64,000 nt of DNA, taken from positions 51,481 through 115,480 of the forward strand of contig CAVOWK010000003.1 of NCBI GenBank assembly GCA_963700045.1, given 5' to 3'. Position 1 is the first letter of the stretch. Each line of letters begins with the position of its first letter. Positions 45,992-53,980 of this stretch are shown one piece after another. Made by a program: the position numbers and the translations under genes. Source of the DNA: RPQJ01 sp963700045 (GTDB lineage Bacteria > Pseudomonadota > Gammaproteobacteria > Steroidobacterales > Steroidobacteraceae). Under the pieces are notes generated by a model. That model was not told the origin of the DNA, did no database searches, and saw only the letters and a program-made list of their open reading frames with translations.

Positions 45992-46668
45992 CCCCCGTCA
46001 TCGCCATCGACGGCCCCAGCGGCTCCGGCAAGGGCACCATCGCCCGTCGGGTGGCCACCGCGCTCGGCTTCCATCTGCTCGACAGCGGGGCCCTTTACCG
46101 GCTGGTCGCCCTGGCGGGCAGCCAGCAGGGCGTCGCTGCAGACGACCAGGAGGGTCATGCCAGGGTGGCCCGCGGGCTCGAGGTGCAGTTCGGGATGGAC
46201 GGGGCGGGGGAGGAACGGGTGCTGCTGGCCGGGACGGACGTTACCCGCGCCATCCGTACGGAAACCGCCGGGGCGGAGGCCTCCCGGGTGGCGGCAATGC
46301 CGCCTGTCCGCACGGCTTTGCTCAGCCGGCAGCACGCTTTTGCCCAGCCGCCGGGCCTGGTCGCGGACGGCCGGGACATGGGAACGGTGGTTTTCCCGGG
46401 GTCGCCACTCAAGATCTACCTGACCGCCAGCCCGGAAGAGCGTGCCCGAAGGCGCCATAAGCAGTTGAAAGACAAGGGACTTACGGTTACCATCGCCGGC
46501 CTTTCACAGGAGATCCGCGAGCGGGATTTGCGCGATTCCAGCCGTCCAGTGGCGCCACTGCGCCCGGCGGAGGACGCGGTCATCCTCGATTCGACGGGGC
46601 TCACCATCGAACAGGTCGTGGATCAGGTCCTCGCGCTCGCACGGAGCCGCCTCCCCGCGATTTCTTGA
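45988..46668 (+). CDS. cmk: cytidylate kinase
   Basis: A 226-residue CMP/dCMP kinase. P-loop IDGPSGSGKGTIAR (residues 6-19), GLVADGRDMGTVVFP with the DGRD motif, the LID-region ASPEERARRRHKQL, and ERDLRDSSRPVAPLRPAEDAV are split motifs of the family. TTG is used as the start because conserved residues begin at the third codon. It precedes rpsA as in most gammaproteobacteria, but the usual aroA neighbour is separated by the toxin-antitoxin pair. Confidence 0.95.
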   Translation: MTPVIAIDGPSGSGKGTIARRVATALGFHLLDSGALYRLVALAGSQQGVAADDQEGHARVARGLEVQFGMDGAGEERVLLAGTDVTRAIRTETAGAEASRVAAMPPVRTALLSRQHAFAQPPGLVADGRDMGTVVFPGSPLKIYLTASPEERARRRHKQLKDKGLTVTIAGLSQEIRERDLRDSSRPVAPLRPAEDAVILDSTGLTIEQVVDQVLALARSRLPAIS

Positions 46669-46807
46669 GCGCGCCGGCGCCCGCAAGTGCGGGACCGGTG
46701 CATCGTTGTCGGCGCCCGGCAGGAAGCCAGGCGTCTTCTCATCAACCCTGTGCGTGCAGGATGCACGCAAGGCAAAGGGCCTCAGGCCCCCAGGTAAAGT
46801 GAAGAGC
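46669..46807 (+). promoter_or_regulatory. structured rpsA leader with three stem-loops
   Basis: Three hairpins precede rpsA: CCCGCA-AG-TGCGGG (46680-46693), TGCGTGCA-GGA-TGCACGCA (46751-46769, perfect 8-bp stem with a GGA loop) and GGGCC-TCA-GGCCC (46777-46789). The start region has only the short purine motif GAAG before ATG. In E. coli S1 represses its own mRNA through a structured leader with a weak Shine-Dalgarno sequence. The same logic is inferred here. Confidence 0.6.
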
Positions 46808-48487
46808 ATGAGCATGGTCGAAAGTTTTGCCCAGATGTTTGAAGAGAGCCTCGCGAGTCAGCGGATTCGCCCGGGCCAGATCCTCACCGGACGCGTGATC
46901 GAAGTCGGTCCCGACGTCGTCGTGGTGAGCGCAGGACTCAAGTCCGAAGCCGTCATCCCTGTCGCGCAGTTCAAGAACGAACGCGGCGAAATCGAAGTCG
47001 CCGTCGGCGACGATGTCGAAGTCGCACTGGACAGCGTCGAGGACGGCTCCGGCGAAACGCGCCTCTCCCGCGAGAAGGCCAAGCGCGCCCGCACCTGGGA
47101 GCGCCTCGAGACCGCGTTCGAGAAGCAGGAGGTCGTCAAGGGCCTCATCAACGGTCGCGTCAAGGGCGGCTTCACCGTCGAGATCGAATTCGTCCGTGCG
47201 TTCCTGCCGGGTTCGCTCGTCGATGTGCGCCCCGTGCGCGATCCGAGCTACCTCGAGGGCAAGGTCCACGAGTTCAAGATCATCAAGCTCGACCAGAAGC
47301 GCAACAACGTCGTCGTTTCGCGTCGCGCGGTCGTGGAGCAGGAATACAGCGCCGAGCGCACGGAGCTGCTCGACAAGCTGCAGGAAGGCGCCGTCATCAA
47401 GGGCGTCGTCAAGAACCTCACCGATTACGGTGCGTTCGTCGACCTCGGCGGCATCGACGGCCTGCTGCACATCACCGACATGGCGTGGAAGCGCGTCAAG
47501 CACCCGTCGGAAGTCGTCAACGTGGGCGACGAGATCGAAGTCCGCATCCTCAAGTTCGACCGCGAGCGCCAGCGCGTCAGCCTCGGCCTGAAGCAGCTCG
47601 GTTCCGACCCCTGGCAGAACATCGCCAGGCGCTACCCGGCAGGCACCCGCCTGTTCGGCAAGGTCACCAACATTGCGGATTACGGCTGTTTCGTCGAGAT
47701 CGAAGAGGGCGTCGAAGGCCTGGTCCACGTGTCCGAGATGGACTGGACCAACAAGAACGTCAACCCGTCCAAGGTCGTGCACATCGGTCAGGAGACCGAG
47801 GTCATGGTGCTGGACATCGACGAAGAGCGTCGCCGCATTTCGCTCGGCATCAAGCAGTGCCAGCCGAACCCGTGGCGTGAGTTCGCCGACAACTACAACC
47901 GCGGCGACAAGGTCAGCGGCCAGATCCGTTCCATCACCGACTTCGGCCTGTTCATCGGCCTGGCCGGTGGCATCGACGGTCTCGTGCACCTGTCCGACCT
48001 CTCCTGGGACATCACCGGCGAAGAAGCGGTGCGCGGCTACCAGAAGGGCCAGACGGTCGAGGCAGTCGTCGTCGCGATCGACCCGGAGCGCGAGCGCATC
48101 TCGCTCAGCGTCAAGCAGCTGGCGCAGGACCCGTTCTCGAACTGGATCGCCCAGAACCCGAAGGGATCGATCGTCCGCGGCATCGTGCGCGAAGTCGAAG
48201 CCAAGGGCGCCATCGTCGACCTCGGCGGCGGCATCGACGGCTACCTGCGTGCGTCCGAACTGGCACGTGATCGCGTCGAAGACGCGCGCATGCTGCTGAA
48301 GGTCGGCGACGAGGTCGAGGCCAAGTTCACCGCCGTGGATCGCAAGGTCCGCACGGTTGCGCTCTCGATCAAGGCGAAGGACATGGCCGAGGAACACGAA
48401 GCGATGCAGAGCTATCGCTCCGATTCCACGACCGGCACCAGTCTCGGCGACCTGCTCAAGGAGCAGATTTCCGGTCAGGACGAGTAA
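46808..48487 (+). CDS. rpsA: 30S ribosomal protein S1
   Basis: A 559-residue S1 with six S1/OB repeats, each showing the G-x-V/D...GAFVDLGG-type core: LTGRVIEVGPDVVVV, INGRVKGGFTVEIE, VKNLTDYGAFVDLGGIDGLLH, VTNIADYGCFVEIEEGVEGLVH, IRSITDFGLFIGLAGGIDGL and VREVEAKGAIVDLGGGIDGY (each within 20 residues or cut to it by wording). It unfolds mRNA for initiation. The start MSMVESFAQMF is the conserved one; a longer open frame upstream overlaps the leader and is rejected. Its neighbour ihfB is typical. Confidence 0.97.
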   Translation: MSMVESFAQMFEESLASQRIRPGQILTGRVIEVGPDVVVVSAGLKSEAVIPVAQFKNERGEIEVAVGDDVEVALDSVEDGSGETRLSREKAKRARTWERLETAFEKQEVVKGLINGRVKGGFTVEIEFVRAFLPGSLVDVRPVRDPSYLEGKVHEFKIIKLDQKRNNVVVSRRAVVEQEYSAERTELLDKLQEGAVIKGVVKNLTDYGAFVDLGGIDGLLHITDMAWKRVKHPSEVVNVGDEIEVRILKFDRERQRVSLGLKQLGSDPWQNIARRYPAGTRLFGKVTNIADYGCFVEIEEGVEGLVHVSEMDWTNKNVNPSKVVHIGQETEVMVLDIDEERRRISLGIKQCQPNPWREFADNYNRGDKVSGQIRSITDFGLFIGLAGGIDGLVHLSDLSWDITGEEAVRGYQKGQTVEAVVVAIDPERERISLSVKQLAQDPFSNWIAQNPKGSIVRGIVREVEAKGAIVDLGGGIDGYLRASELARDRVEDARMLLKVGDEVEAKFTAVDRKVRTVALSIKAKDMAEEHEAMQSYRSDSTTGTSLGDLLKEQISGQDE

Positions 48488-48496
48488 ACCCGCACG

Positions 48497-48530
48497 GACC
48501 CGCGGCGGCCTAACCGCCGCCGCGGAGTCC
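48497..48530. terminator. GC-rich stem-loop between rpsA and ihfB
   Basis: A stem formed by CCGCGGCGG and CCGCCGCGG, extended by GGAC/GTCC at the base, with a loop around CCTAA. There is no T-run, so partial attenuation or an RNA processing site is as likely as full termination. Confidence 0.45.
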
Positions 48531-48589
48531 CGACGCAGATTCGAGTCGAAGAAGACCCGGGGAGCTTTCGAGTGGACGGCGAGCGCAGC

Positions 48590-48937
48590 ATGACGAAGTC
48601 TGAGCTCATCGAGCTCATCGCCGCGAAGCAGAGCCATCTGCCGGCGAAGGACGTCGAACTTGCGGTCAAGCAGGTCCTCGAAATCATGAGCGACGCGCTG
48701 GCCCAGGGTCAGCGCATCGAGATCCGCGGCTTCGGCAGCTTCAGCCTGCATTTCCGCCCGCCGCGCCAGGGCCGCAATCCCAAGACCGGCGAGACCGTCG
48801 CGCTCGCGGGCAAGTACGTCCCGCACTTCAAGCCCGGCAAGGACCTGCGCGAACGCGTCAACGAACCGGACGACGACCTGTCGCCGTCGGCGTCGTCGCG
48901 CGCCTCCGCCTCGACGAGCCCCAGCACGGTCGATTGA
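48590..48937 (+). CDS. ihfB: integration host factor subunit beta
   Basis: A 115-residue DNA-bending protein. IhfB features are MTKSELIELIAAKQSHLPAK, RIEIRGFGSFSLHFR, and the DNA-intercalating arm PRQGRNPKTGETV. About 20 residues rich in Ser, Ala and Asp extend past the normal end (LSPSASSRASASTSPSTVD). An upstream ATG six codons earlier is possible but is not conserved. The stop overlaps a TTG that could start lapA. Confidence 0.95.
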   Translation: MTKSELIELIAAKQSHLPAKDVELAVKQVLEIMSDALAQGQRIEIRGFGSFSLHFRPPRQGRNPKTGETVALAGKYVPHFKPGKDLRERVNEPDDDLSPSASSRASASTSPSTVD

Positions 48938-48945
48938 CCCAAGCC

Positions 48946-49263
48946 ATGCTGCGACGTGTCGCCTTCGGCATCGTTCTCGCGTTCCTGGTCCTGCTCGCCA
49001 TGTTGTTCACTGCGCTGAACCAGCAGCGCTTCGACGTCGACATCGCTTTCGCCAGGTTCGAGGTGTCCTCCGGTCTCGCGCTGCTGATCGCATTCGCCGC
49101 GGGCCTGCTCGCCGGCGCTTTTGTTCGTTCACGCTGGGTCGCCGAGTTGCTGGCAGAGCGTGGCCGCTTGCGGCAGGCACTGCGCCTCGCCGAACGCCGC
49201 CTGGGCGCCGCTTCTTCCCCTTCCTCGCCTTCCTCCCCTTCCCCAACTTCCGATGCCCACTGA
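48946..49263 (+). CDS. lapA: lipopolysaccharide assembly protein LapA (DUF1049)
   Basis: A 105-residue inner-membrane protein with two helices (FGIVLAFLVLLAMLF and GLALLIAFAAGLLAGAF) and a basic coiled-coil tail (RLRQALRLAERRL). The arrangement fits LapA, which works with LapB to control LpxC turnover. A TTG four codons upstream overlaps the ihfB stop and is an alternative start. The C-terminus is a Ser-Pro repeat (SSPSSPSSPSPTS) encoded by a pyrimidine tract like that after serC. It overlaps lapB by 11 bases. Confidence 0.9.
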   Translation: MLRRVAFGIVLAFLVLLAMLFTALNQQRFDVDIAFARFEVSSGLALLIAFAAGLLAGAFVRSRWVAELLAERGRLRQALRLAERRLGAASSPSSPSSPSPTSDAH

Positions 49264-50449
49264 CGTCCAGCAGACGTTCTGGTGGACACTCGCCGGCACG
49301 CTTGCGTTGGGCTGGGGCGTCACGACCTGGCGCCACCTCGTGCGGCGCAAGCGCCGCCACGAACGCCGTGCGCGCTACCTCGAAGGCGTGCGCTACCTGC
49401 TCGACGACAAGCCCGACCGCGCGCTCGAAGTCTTCCTGAGCCTCTCGGAGATCGATGACGAAACCGTCGACACGCACTTCGCCCTGGGCAGCCTGTACCG
49501 GCGACGCGGCGAAGTGGAGCGCGCGATCCGCGTGCACCAGCACATCGTCGACCGCACCAGCCTGAGTCCCGGCACGCGCGACGCGGCGTTGACCGAGCTC
49601 GCGCGCGACTACTTCCGCGCCGGCCTGTACGACCGCGCCGAAGAATTGTTCCTGTCCCTGGCGGAAAGTGGCCGCGAACCCGCGCTCGCGTTGTCGCACC
49701 TGGTGCGTATCTACGAAATCCAGCACGAATGGCAGCAGGCGGCCGACGCCCACAAGCGCCTGCGCAGTGTCGGCGTGCCGGAGCAGCCAGCGGCGATCGC
49801 GCATTTCTATTGTGAGATGGCGGAGGCCGCGATTGCGGAGCAGGACTACCAGCGCGCGATCGAACATCTCGACAGCGCGACGCGGGAGCAGCACGATTTC
49901 GGGCGCAGTGCGATCCTGCGCGGTGACCTGGCGCGGCGACAGGGCGACCCCGGGCTCGCCGTGCAGCTGTATCGCAGCGTGATCCGGCGCGACTTCCATC
50001 TGCTCGCCCTGGTGTTGCCGCGACTGGCCGATGCGGCGAAGCAGGCCGGCGAGCCGCAGCAGTTCGACGAGGCGCTCGAGGAACTGGTGCGCAACGGTGT
50101 CGGCAATCCTGCCGAGATCGCGTACGCGGCAATCGTGAGCGGCTATTACGACGATCCGGTCATTCTCGACTGCGTGCGCGAGATGCTGAGGATCGACAGC
50201 GACCTGCGCGACATGACGGCCGCTTTCCTGCCGTCCGCCGCAGAGCCCACGCGCGAGCAACTGCACGCGATTGCGGGCGCGCTGCGCAACGTGGTGCTGC
50301 GTCACGCGCGCTATCGCTGCAGCCAGTGCGGCCTCGACAGTTCAACCTTCCTCTGGCATTGCCCCGCCTGTCATGCATGGGACACGTTGCGCGGCGTCGC
50401 GGCGCTCGAGTTCCTGCCGAAAGCCGCGCTGCCGCGTTCGGCCGGCTGA
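49253..50449 (+). CDS. lapB: lipopolysaccharide assembly protein LapB (YciM)
   Basis: A 398-residue membrane-anchored TPR protein. It has an N-terminal helix (FWWTLAGTLALGWGVTTW), about nine TPR repeats (ARYLEGVRYLLDDKPDRALE, GSLYRRRGEVERAIRVHQ), and a C-terminal rubredoxin-like zinc knuckle CSQCGLDS ... HCPACHAWD. LapB recruits FtsH to degrade LpxC and so sets LPS synthesis. The ATG giving MPTDVQQTFW lies inside the lapA 3' end. A longer upstream frame overlaps lapA and is rejected. Confidence 0.96.
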   Translation: MPTDVQQTFWWTLAGTLALGWGVTTWRHLVRRKRRHERRARYLEGVRYLLDDKPDRALEVFLSLSEIDDETVDTHFALGSLYRRRGEVERAIRVHQHIVDRTSLSPGTRDAALTELARDYFRAGLYDRAEELFLSLAESGREPALALSHLVRIYEIQHEWQQAADAHKRLRSVGVPEQPAAIAHFYCEMAEAAIAEQDYQRAIEHLDSATREQHDFGRSAILRGDLARRQGDPGLAVQLYRSVIRRDFHLLALVLPRLADAAKQAGEPQQFDEALEELVRNGVGNPAEIAYAAIVSGYYDDPVILDCVREMLRIDSDLRDMTAAFLPSAAEPTREQLHAIAGALRNVVLRHARYRCSQCGLDSSTFLWHCPACHAWDTLRGVAALEFLPKAALPRSAG

Positions 50450-50509
50450 TCTGGGGCAGGCGTCAGTCTTCCTGCGGCAAGTAACGGCTTCTCTGCTGCG
50501 TCGCTTCGG

Positions 50510-50860
50510 CTAACTGACTTGCCCGGTCTCGGCCAGGGCCTGTCTGATCACGCTCTCGTCCACGCCGCGTCGCTTCAGACTCGCGATCAGGCGCGGAACG
50601 GACCCTTCGTCGAGGCGCGCGAGATCGGCGCGCAGGCCCTTGCCGATGTACGAACGGATCAACGGCTGATAGCCCGCATAACCCAGCGTTGGGGCTACGC
50701 GCTTGAGGTCTTCCACCACGTCCTCTGGCATGCGCAGCGTGACCGAGCTCATCGGTCGATCCGTGCGCAGCCGGCGCGCGATCAGTCTACGTGTTTTCGT
50801 AATGGCGGCGCTCGTCGCGGGTCGCTTCGCGCGCGGAGACGATGCGGATGATTTCTTCAT
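50510..50860 (-). CDS. brnA: BrnA/CopG-type antitoxin
   Basis: A 116-residue antitoxin with a basic N-terminus (KTRRLIARRLRTDRP), a ribbon-helix-helix-like segment VTLRMPEDVVEDLKRVAP, and YAGYQPLIRSYIGKGLRADL, as in BrnA and related CopG antitoxins. The C-terminal helix (GVDESVIRQALAETGQ) is probably the toxin clamp. It overlaps the 3' end of brnT by 74 bases. A start at the internal MSSVTLRMP is possible. Confidence 0.85.
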   Translation of the reverse strand: MKKSSASSPRAKRPATSAAITKTRRLIARRLRTDRPMSSVTLRMPEDVVEDLKRVAPTLGYAGYQPLIRSYIGKGLRADLARLDEGSVPRLIASLKRRGVDESVIRQALAETGQVS

Positions 50861-51083
50861 GGCGGATCACGTGTACGACGAAAAGGAGTTGATCACCTTC
50901 GGTATAGCCGACGGCAGCCTCGCGGGGTTCAGTAGGGTCGCTGGCGTCGAGAAGCTGGACGAACGGGTCGAAAAATACCTCGCAGGCCGTGTGGAACGAC
51001 ACGCCGTGCTTTCGAATATTGGTGTCGGCCTTTTCTGAGTCCCATTCGAATAAGACGCCCTGCAGCTCGTAGCTGATCCGCAT
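50787..51083 (-). CDS. brnT: BrnT-type toxin
   Basis: A 98-residue RelE-fold ribonuclease toxin: FEWDSEKADTNIRKHGVSF is the BrnT signature, followed by FFDPFVQLLDASDP, DQLLFVVHVIRHEE and IRIVSAREATRDERRHYE, with the conserved Arg and Glu. The ATG giving MRISYELQ is chosen. An ATG six codons upstream would lie ahead of the predicted transcription start. Together with brnA it is a type II toxin-antitoxin module, convergent with lapB. Confidence 0.92.
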   Translation of the reverse strand: MRISYELQGVLFEWDSEKADTNIRKHGVSFHTACEVFFDPFVQLLDASDPTEPREAAVGYTEGDQLLFVVHVIRHEEIIRIVSAREATRDERRHYENT

Positions 51084-51088
51084 GCCAG

Positions 51089-51117
51089 ATTGTATTGACA
51101 TTGTACGTACACTGCAA
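51089..51117 (-). promoter_or_regulatory. brnTA promoter with TGTACGTACA palindrome
   Basis: On the minus strand TTGCAG (-35) and TACAAT (-10) are exactly 17 bases apart. The spacer contains the perfect 10-bp palindrome TGTACGTACA (51102-51111), a likely BrnA operator. Transcription would begin close to base 51083, the brnT start codon, so the mRNA may be leaderless. Confidence 0.6.
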
Positions 51118-51309
51118 GCAGGCGGTGTTCTTGCTGATCCCGGGCACGGCTTGGGAAGCTGACTCTATCTACGCAGATCTGGCACCTCCCACGATTTTCC
51201 GTGCAAATCCGGCAGTTTCATGTCGGGTCCATCGACAGGCTCGGCGCTAATTTGGCTCCCGGCCGTGGCGTCCTGCCGCGGTGCGCAAGCAACCAAGGAG
51301 GCGTAGATC

Positions 51310-51657
51310 ATGCAAGACAAGAACATCCGGACGCTGGTCCAGGGACTCATCCTCAGCCTGCTGCCGGCGGGGGCTGCCCTGGCGGGCCCGGTCAACCTCA
51401 ACAGTGCGGACGCCGCGACGCTCGCCAGGGAACTCGATGGCATCGGTCCGGCGAAGGCCCAGGCCATCGTCGAGTTCCGGCAGAAGAACGGTCCGTTCAA
51501 GAGTCCGGAAGACCTGCTCAAGGTCGACGGCATCGGCGAGCGCGTGCTCGAGCAGAATCGCGGCAACATCCGGCTGAACGGCACGACTGCCGCCCCGGCC
51601 GGCAAGGCCACGCCAAAGCCGGCGTCCAAGCCAGCGGCAACGCCCGCCGGCCGCTGA
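51310..51657 (+). CDS. ComEA-like helix-hairpin-helix DNA-binding protein
   Basis: A 115-residue exported protein. A signal peptide (LVQGLILSLLPAGAALA) is followed by the ComEA HhH pair VNLNSADAATLARELDGIGP and FKSPEDLLKVDGIG, then a Thr/Ala/Lys/Pro tail. ComEA-type proteins bind DNA in the periplasm during natural transformation, and single-domain forms like this are common in gammaproteobacteria. The strong ribosome-binding site AGGAGG lies about eight bases before the ATG. No other competence genes are adjacent. Confidence 0.9.
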   Translation: MQDKNIRTLVQGLILSLLPAGAALAGPVNLNSADAATLARELDGIGPAKAQAIVEFRQKNGPFKSPEDLLKVDGIGERVLEQNRGNIRLNGTTAAPAGKATPKPASKPAATPAGR

Positions 51658-51787
51658 CGTCCACACCCGCGGGGCCCGGACGGCAACGTCCGGCGCCTCG
51701 TTGGCGGATCGGCGCATGGAGCGACCGCTGCGCTATCCAGTATCATGCAGTATTGGCCGATCGTCGGCGCAAGCAGGGATACGCAGC

Positions 51788-53980
51788 ATGAAGATCAGGA
51801 CGGCAGTCTTTCCCGTGGCGGGACGCGGCACCCGGTTCCTGCCGGCCACCAAGGCCAGTCCCAAGGAGATGCTGCCGATCGTCGACAAGCCGCTGATCCA
51901 GTACGCGGTCGAAGAAGCGCTGCAGGCCGGCGCCGAAAAGCTGGTGTTCGTCACCGGCTCGGCCAAGCGGGCGATCGAGGACCATTTCGACCCCGACCAC
52001 GAACTCGAGCAGGAACTCGCGACCAAGGGCCGCGAGCACACGCTCAATACGCTGCGAAACATCGTTCCTTCCTACGCCAGCTGCCTCTTCATCCGCCAGC
52101 CGTATCCGCTGGGTCTGGGCCACGCGGTGCTGTGCTCGCGCCCCGCGGTCGGCGACGAGCCGTTCTTCGTGCACCTGGCCGACGACCTCATCGACGCCGA
52201 GGAAGCCTGTCTCGGGCAGATGGCGCGGGTGTTCGAGCGGTACCGCGGCAGCGTGCTGGGCGTGCAGACCGTGAAGCCTGAGGAAACCGACAAGTACGGT
52301 ATCGTCGCGGCCGACGCCGTGGATGAGCGGGTTTCGCGCGTCAGGCGCATCGTCGAGAAACCAAAGCCGAAGGATGCGCCGTCCACCCTTGCGGTGGTCG
52401 GGCGTTACGTGCTCACCCCGGCGATCTACGGCAAGCTCGAGACCATCGGTCGTGGTGCAGGCGGTGAGATCCAGCTGACCGATGGCATCGCCGCGCTGCT
52501 CGCGGACGAACCCATCTTCGCCTATGCGTTCGAGGGCAAGCGCTACGACTGCGGCTCGAAGCTCGGCTACCTCGAGGCCACGGTCGAGTTCGCGCTCAAG
52601 CACCCCCAGCTGGGCCGGAAGTTTGCCGACTACCTGGCGCGGCGGGTCGCCGAGGGCCTGGAGCGCATCATGGCTGAAACCAACCAGGACCTGCAACGGC
52701 GTCGTGACGCCGCGTTCGCGCGCGGACTCGGCAACCAGTTGCCGGTGTACGTCGAACGGGCGCGCAATGCCGAGATCTGGGACGTCGAGGGTCGCCGCTA
52801 CATCGACTTCGGCAGCGGCATCGCCGTGCTCAACACCGGGCACCTGCACCCGAAGGTGCAGGCCGCCGTCGCGCAACAGCTCGACGCGTTCAGCCACACC
52901 TGCCTGATGGTCACCCCCTACGGCGTTGCGGTCGAACTCGCCGAGAAACTCAACCGGCTCGCGCCGGGACCCACGCCGAAGAAGGCGATCTTCGTGACGA
53001 CCGGTGCCGAGGCGGTCGAGAACTGCATCAAGATCGCGCGCGCCCACACCGGACGCGCCGGCGTGATTGCCTTCGGTGGCGGCTTCCACGGGCGCACGTT
53101 CATGGCGATGGCGCTCACGGGCAAGGTCGTTCCGTACAAGGCGGGCTTCGGGCCTTTCCCGGCCGAGGTCTACCACGCGCCGTTCCCGATCGCGTACCAC
53201 GGCGTCAGCGTGCAGGACAGCCTCGACGCGCTCGAACACATCTTCAAGTACGACATCGAACCGGCGCGCGTGGCTGCGATCATCATCGAGCCGGTGATGG
53301 GCGAGGGCGGTTTCTACATTGCGCCGCCCGAGTTCCTGCAGGCATTGCGCAAGCTTTGCGACCTGCACGGCATCGTGCTCGTCGCCGACGAGATCCAGAC
53401 CGGCTTCGCACGCACCGGCAAGATGTTCGCGATCGAACATGCCGGCGTCGAACCCGACCTGATGACGATGGCCAAGAGCCTCGCGGGCGGCTTCCCGCTG
53501 GCGGCAGTCGTCGGCAAGGCCAGCATCATGGATGCGCCGGCCCCGGGCGGCCTCGGCGGTACCTACGCGGGTTCGCCGATCGCCTGTGCGGCGGCGCTGG
53601 CCGTGCTGGAGGTCATTGCAGAAGAGCACCTCTGCGAGCGTGCCGAAGCGATCGGTTCGCTCATGACCACCACGTTGCGCGCTGCGCAGAAGTCCCTGCC
53701 CGCCATCGGCGAAGTGCGTGCACTCGGGGCCATGGTGGCGATGGAACTCGTCAGGAACGGTGATGCGCACCAGCCGGACGCCGACCTCACCAAGGCACTG
53801 GTCAAGCGCGCGGGCGAGAAAGGACTCGTGCTGCTCTCGTGCGGCCTGTACGGCAACGTGATCCGTTTCCTCGCACCACTCACGGCCTCGGATGCGATCG
53901 TGCAGGAAGGCTTGGGGCTCGTCATCGAGGCGCTGCGCGAACTCACCAGCGCGACCGAGAAGAAGGCGGTGAATTCGTGA
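51788..53980 (+). CDS. galU: GalU-GabT fused reading frame: UTP-glucose-1-phosphate uridylyltransferase plus aminotransferase
   Basis: A single open frame of 730 residues. Residues 1-294 are a complete GalU: GRGTRFLPATKASPKEMLP, a sugar-binding ADDLIDA, TDKYGIV, GGEIQLTDGIAALL, and YDCGSKLGYLEATVEFAL before the usual end FADYLARRV. Residues 295-730 are a complete class III aminotransferase (see separate entry). GalU makes UDP-glucose for envelope glycans. No stop separates the two, although each half has normal ends. A GGAG motif seven bases before the internal ATG suggests independent translation of the second half. A lost stop from a one-base indel is possible, because TGA follows at once in another frame. 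Confidence 0.85.
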   Translation: MKIRTAVFPVAGRGTRFLPATKASPKEMLPIVDKPLIQYAVEEALQAGAEKLVFVTGSAKRAIEDHFDPDHELEQELATKGREHTLNTLRNIVPSYASCLFIRQPYPLGLGHAVLCSRPAVGDEPFFVHLADDLIDAEEACLGQMARVFERYRGSVLGVQTVKPEETDKYGIVAADAVDERVSRVRRIVEKPKPKDAPSTLAVVGRYVLTPAIYGKLETIGRGAGGEIQLTDGIAALLADEPIFAYAFEGKRYDCGSKLGYLEATVEFALKHPQLGRKFADYLARRVAEGLERIMAETNQDLQRRRDAAFARGLGNQLPVYVERARNAEIWDVEGRRYIDFGSGIAVLNTGHLHPKVQAAVAQQLDAFSHTCLMVTPYGVAVELAEKLNRLAPGPTPKKAIFVTTGAEAVENCIKIARAHTGRAGVIAFGGGFHGRTFMAMALTGKVVPYKAGFGPFPAEVYHAPFPIAYHGVSVQDSLDALEHIFKYDIEPARVAAIIIEPVMGEGGFYIAPPEFLQALRKLCDLHGIVLVADEIQTGFARTGKMFAIEHAGVEPDLMTMAKSLAGGFPLAAVVGKASIMDAPAPGGLGGTYAGSPIACAAALAVLEVIAEEHLCERAEAIGSLMTTTLRAAQKSLPAIGEVRALGAMVAMELVRNGDAHQPDADLTKALVKRAGEKGLVLLSCGLYGNVIRFLAPLTASDAIVQEGLGLVIEALRELTSATEKKAVNS
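52670..53980 (+). CDS. gabT: 4-aminobutyrate-type class III aminotransferase (second half of the fused frame)
   Basis: A 436-residue PLP transaminase with a full N-terminus (MAETNQDLQRRRDAAFARG) and motifs FGSGIAVLNTGHLHPKV, TTGAEAVENCIKIAR, FHGRTFMAMALTGK, VADEIQTGFARTGKMFA and the PLP lysine in MTMAKSLAGGFPLA. Best match by pattern is GabT (GABA to succinate semialdehyde), but related omega-amino acid transaminases are hard to exclude. The downstream SDR starts with GTG overlapping its stop, so they are coupled. No gabD is nearby. Confidence 0.88.
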   Translation: MAETNQDLQRRRDAAFARGLGNQLPVYVERARNAEIWDVEGRRYIDFGSGIAVLNTGHLHPKVQAAVAQQLDAFSHTCLMVTPYGVAVELAEKLNRLAPGPTPKKAIFVTTGAEAVENCIKIARAHTGRAGVIAFGGGFHGRTFMAMALTGKVVPYKAGFGPFPAEVYHAPFPIAYHGVSVQDSLDALEHIFKYDIEPARVAAIIIEPVMGEGGFYIAPPEFLQALRKLCDLHGIVLVADEIQTGFARTGKMFAIEHAGVEPDLMTMAKSLAGGFPLAAVVGKASIMDAPAPGGLGGTYAGSPIACAAALAVLEVIAEEHLCERAEAIGSLMTTTLRAAQKSLPAIGEVRALGAMVAMELVRNGDAHQPDADLTKALVKRAGEKGLVLLSCGLYGNVIRFLAPLTASDAIVQEGLGLVIEALRELTSATEKKAVNS

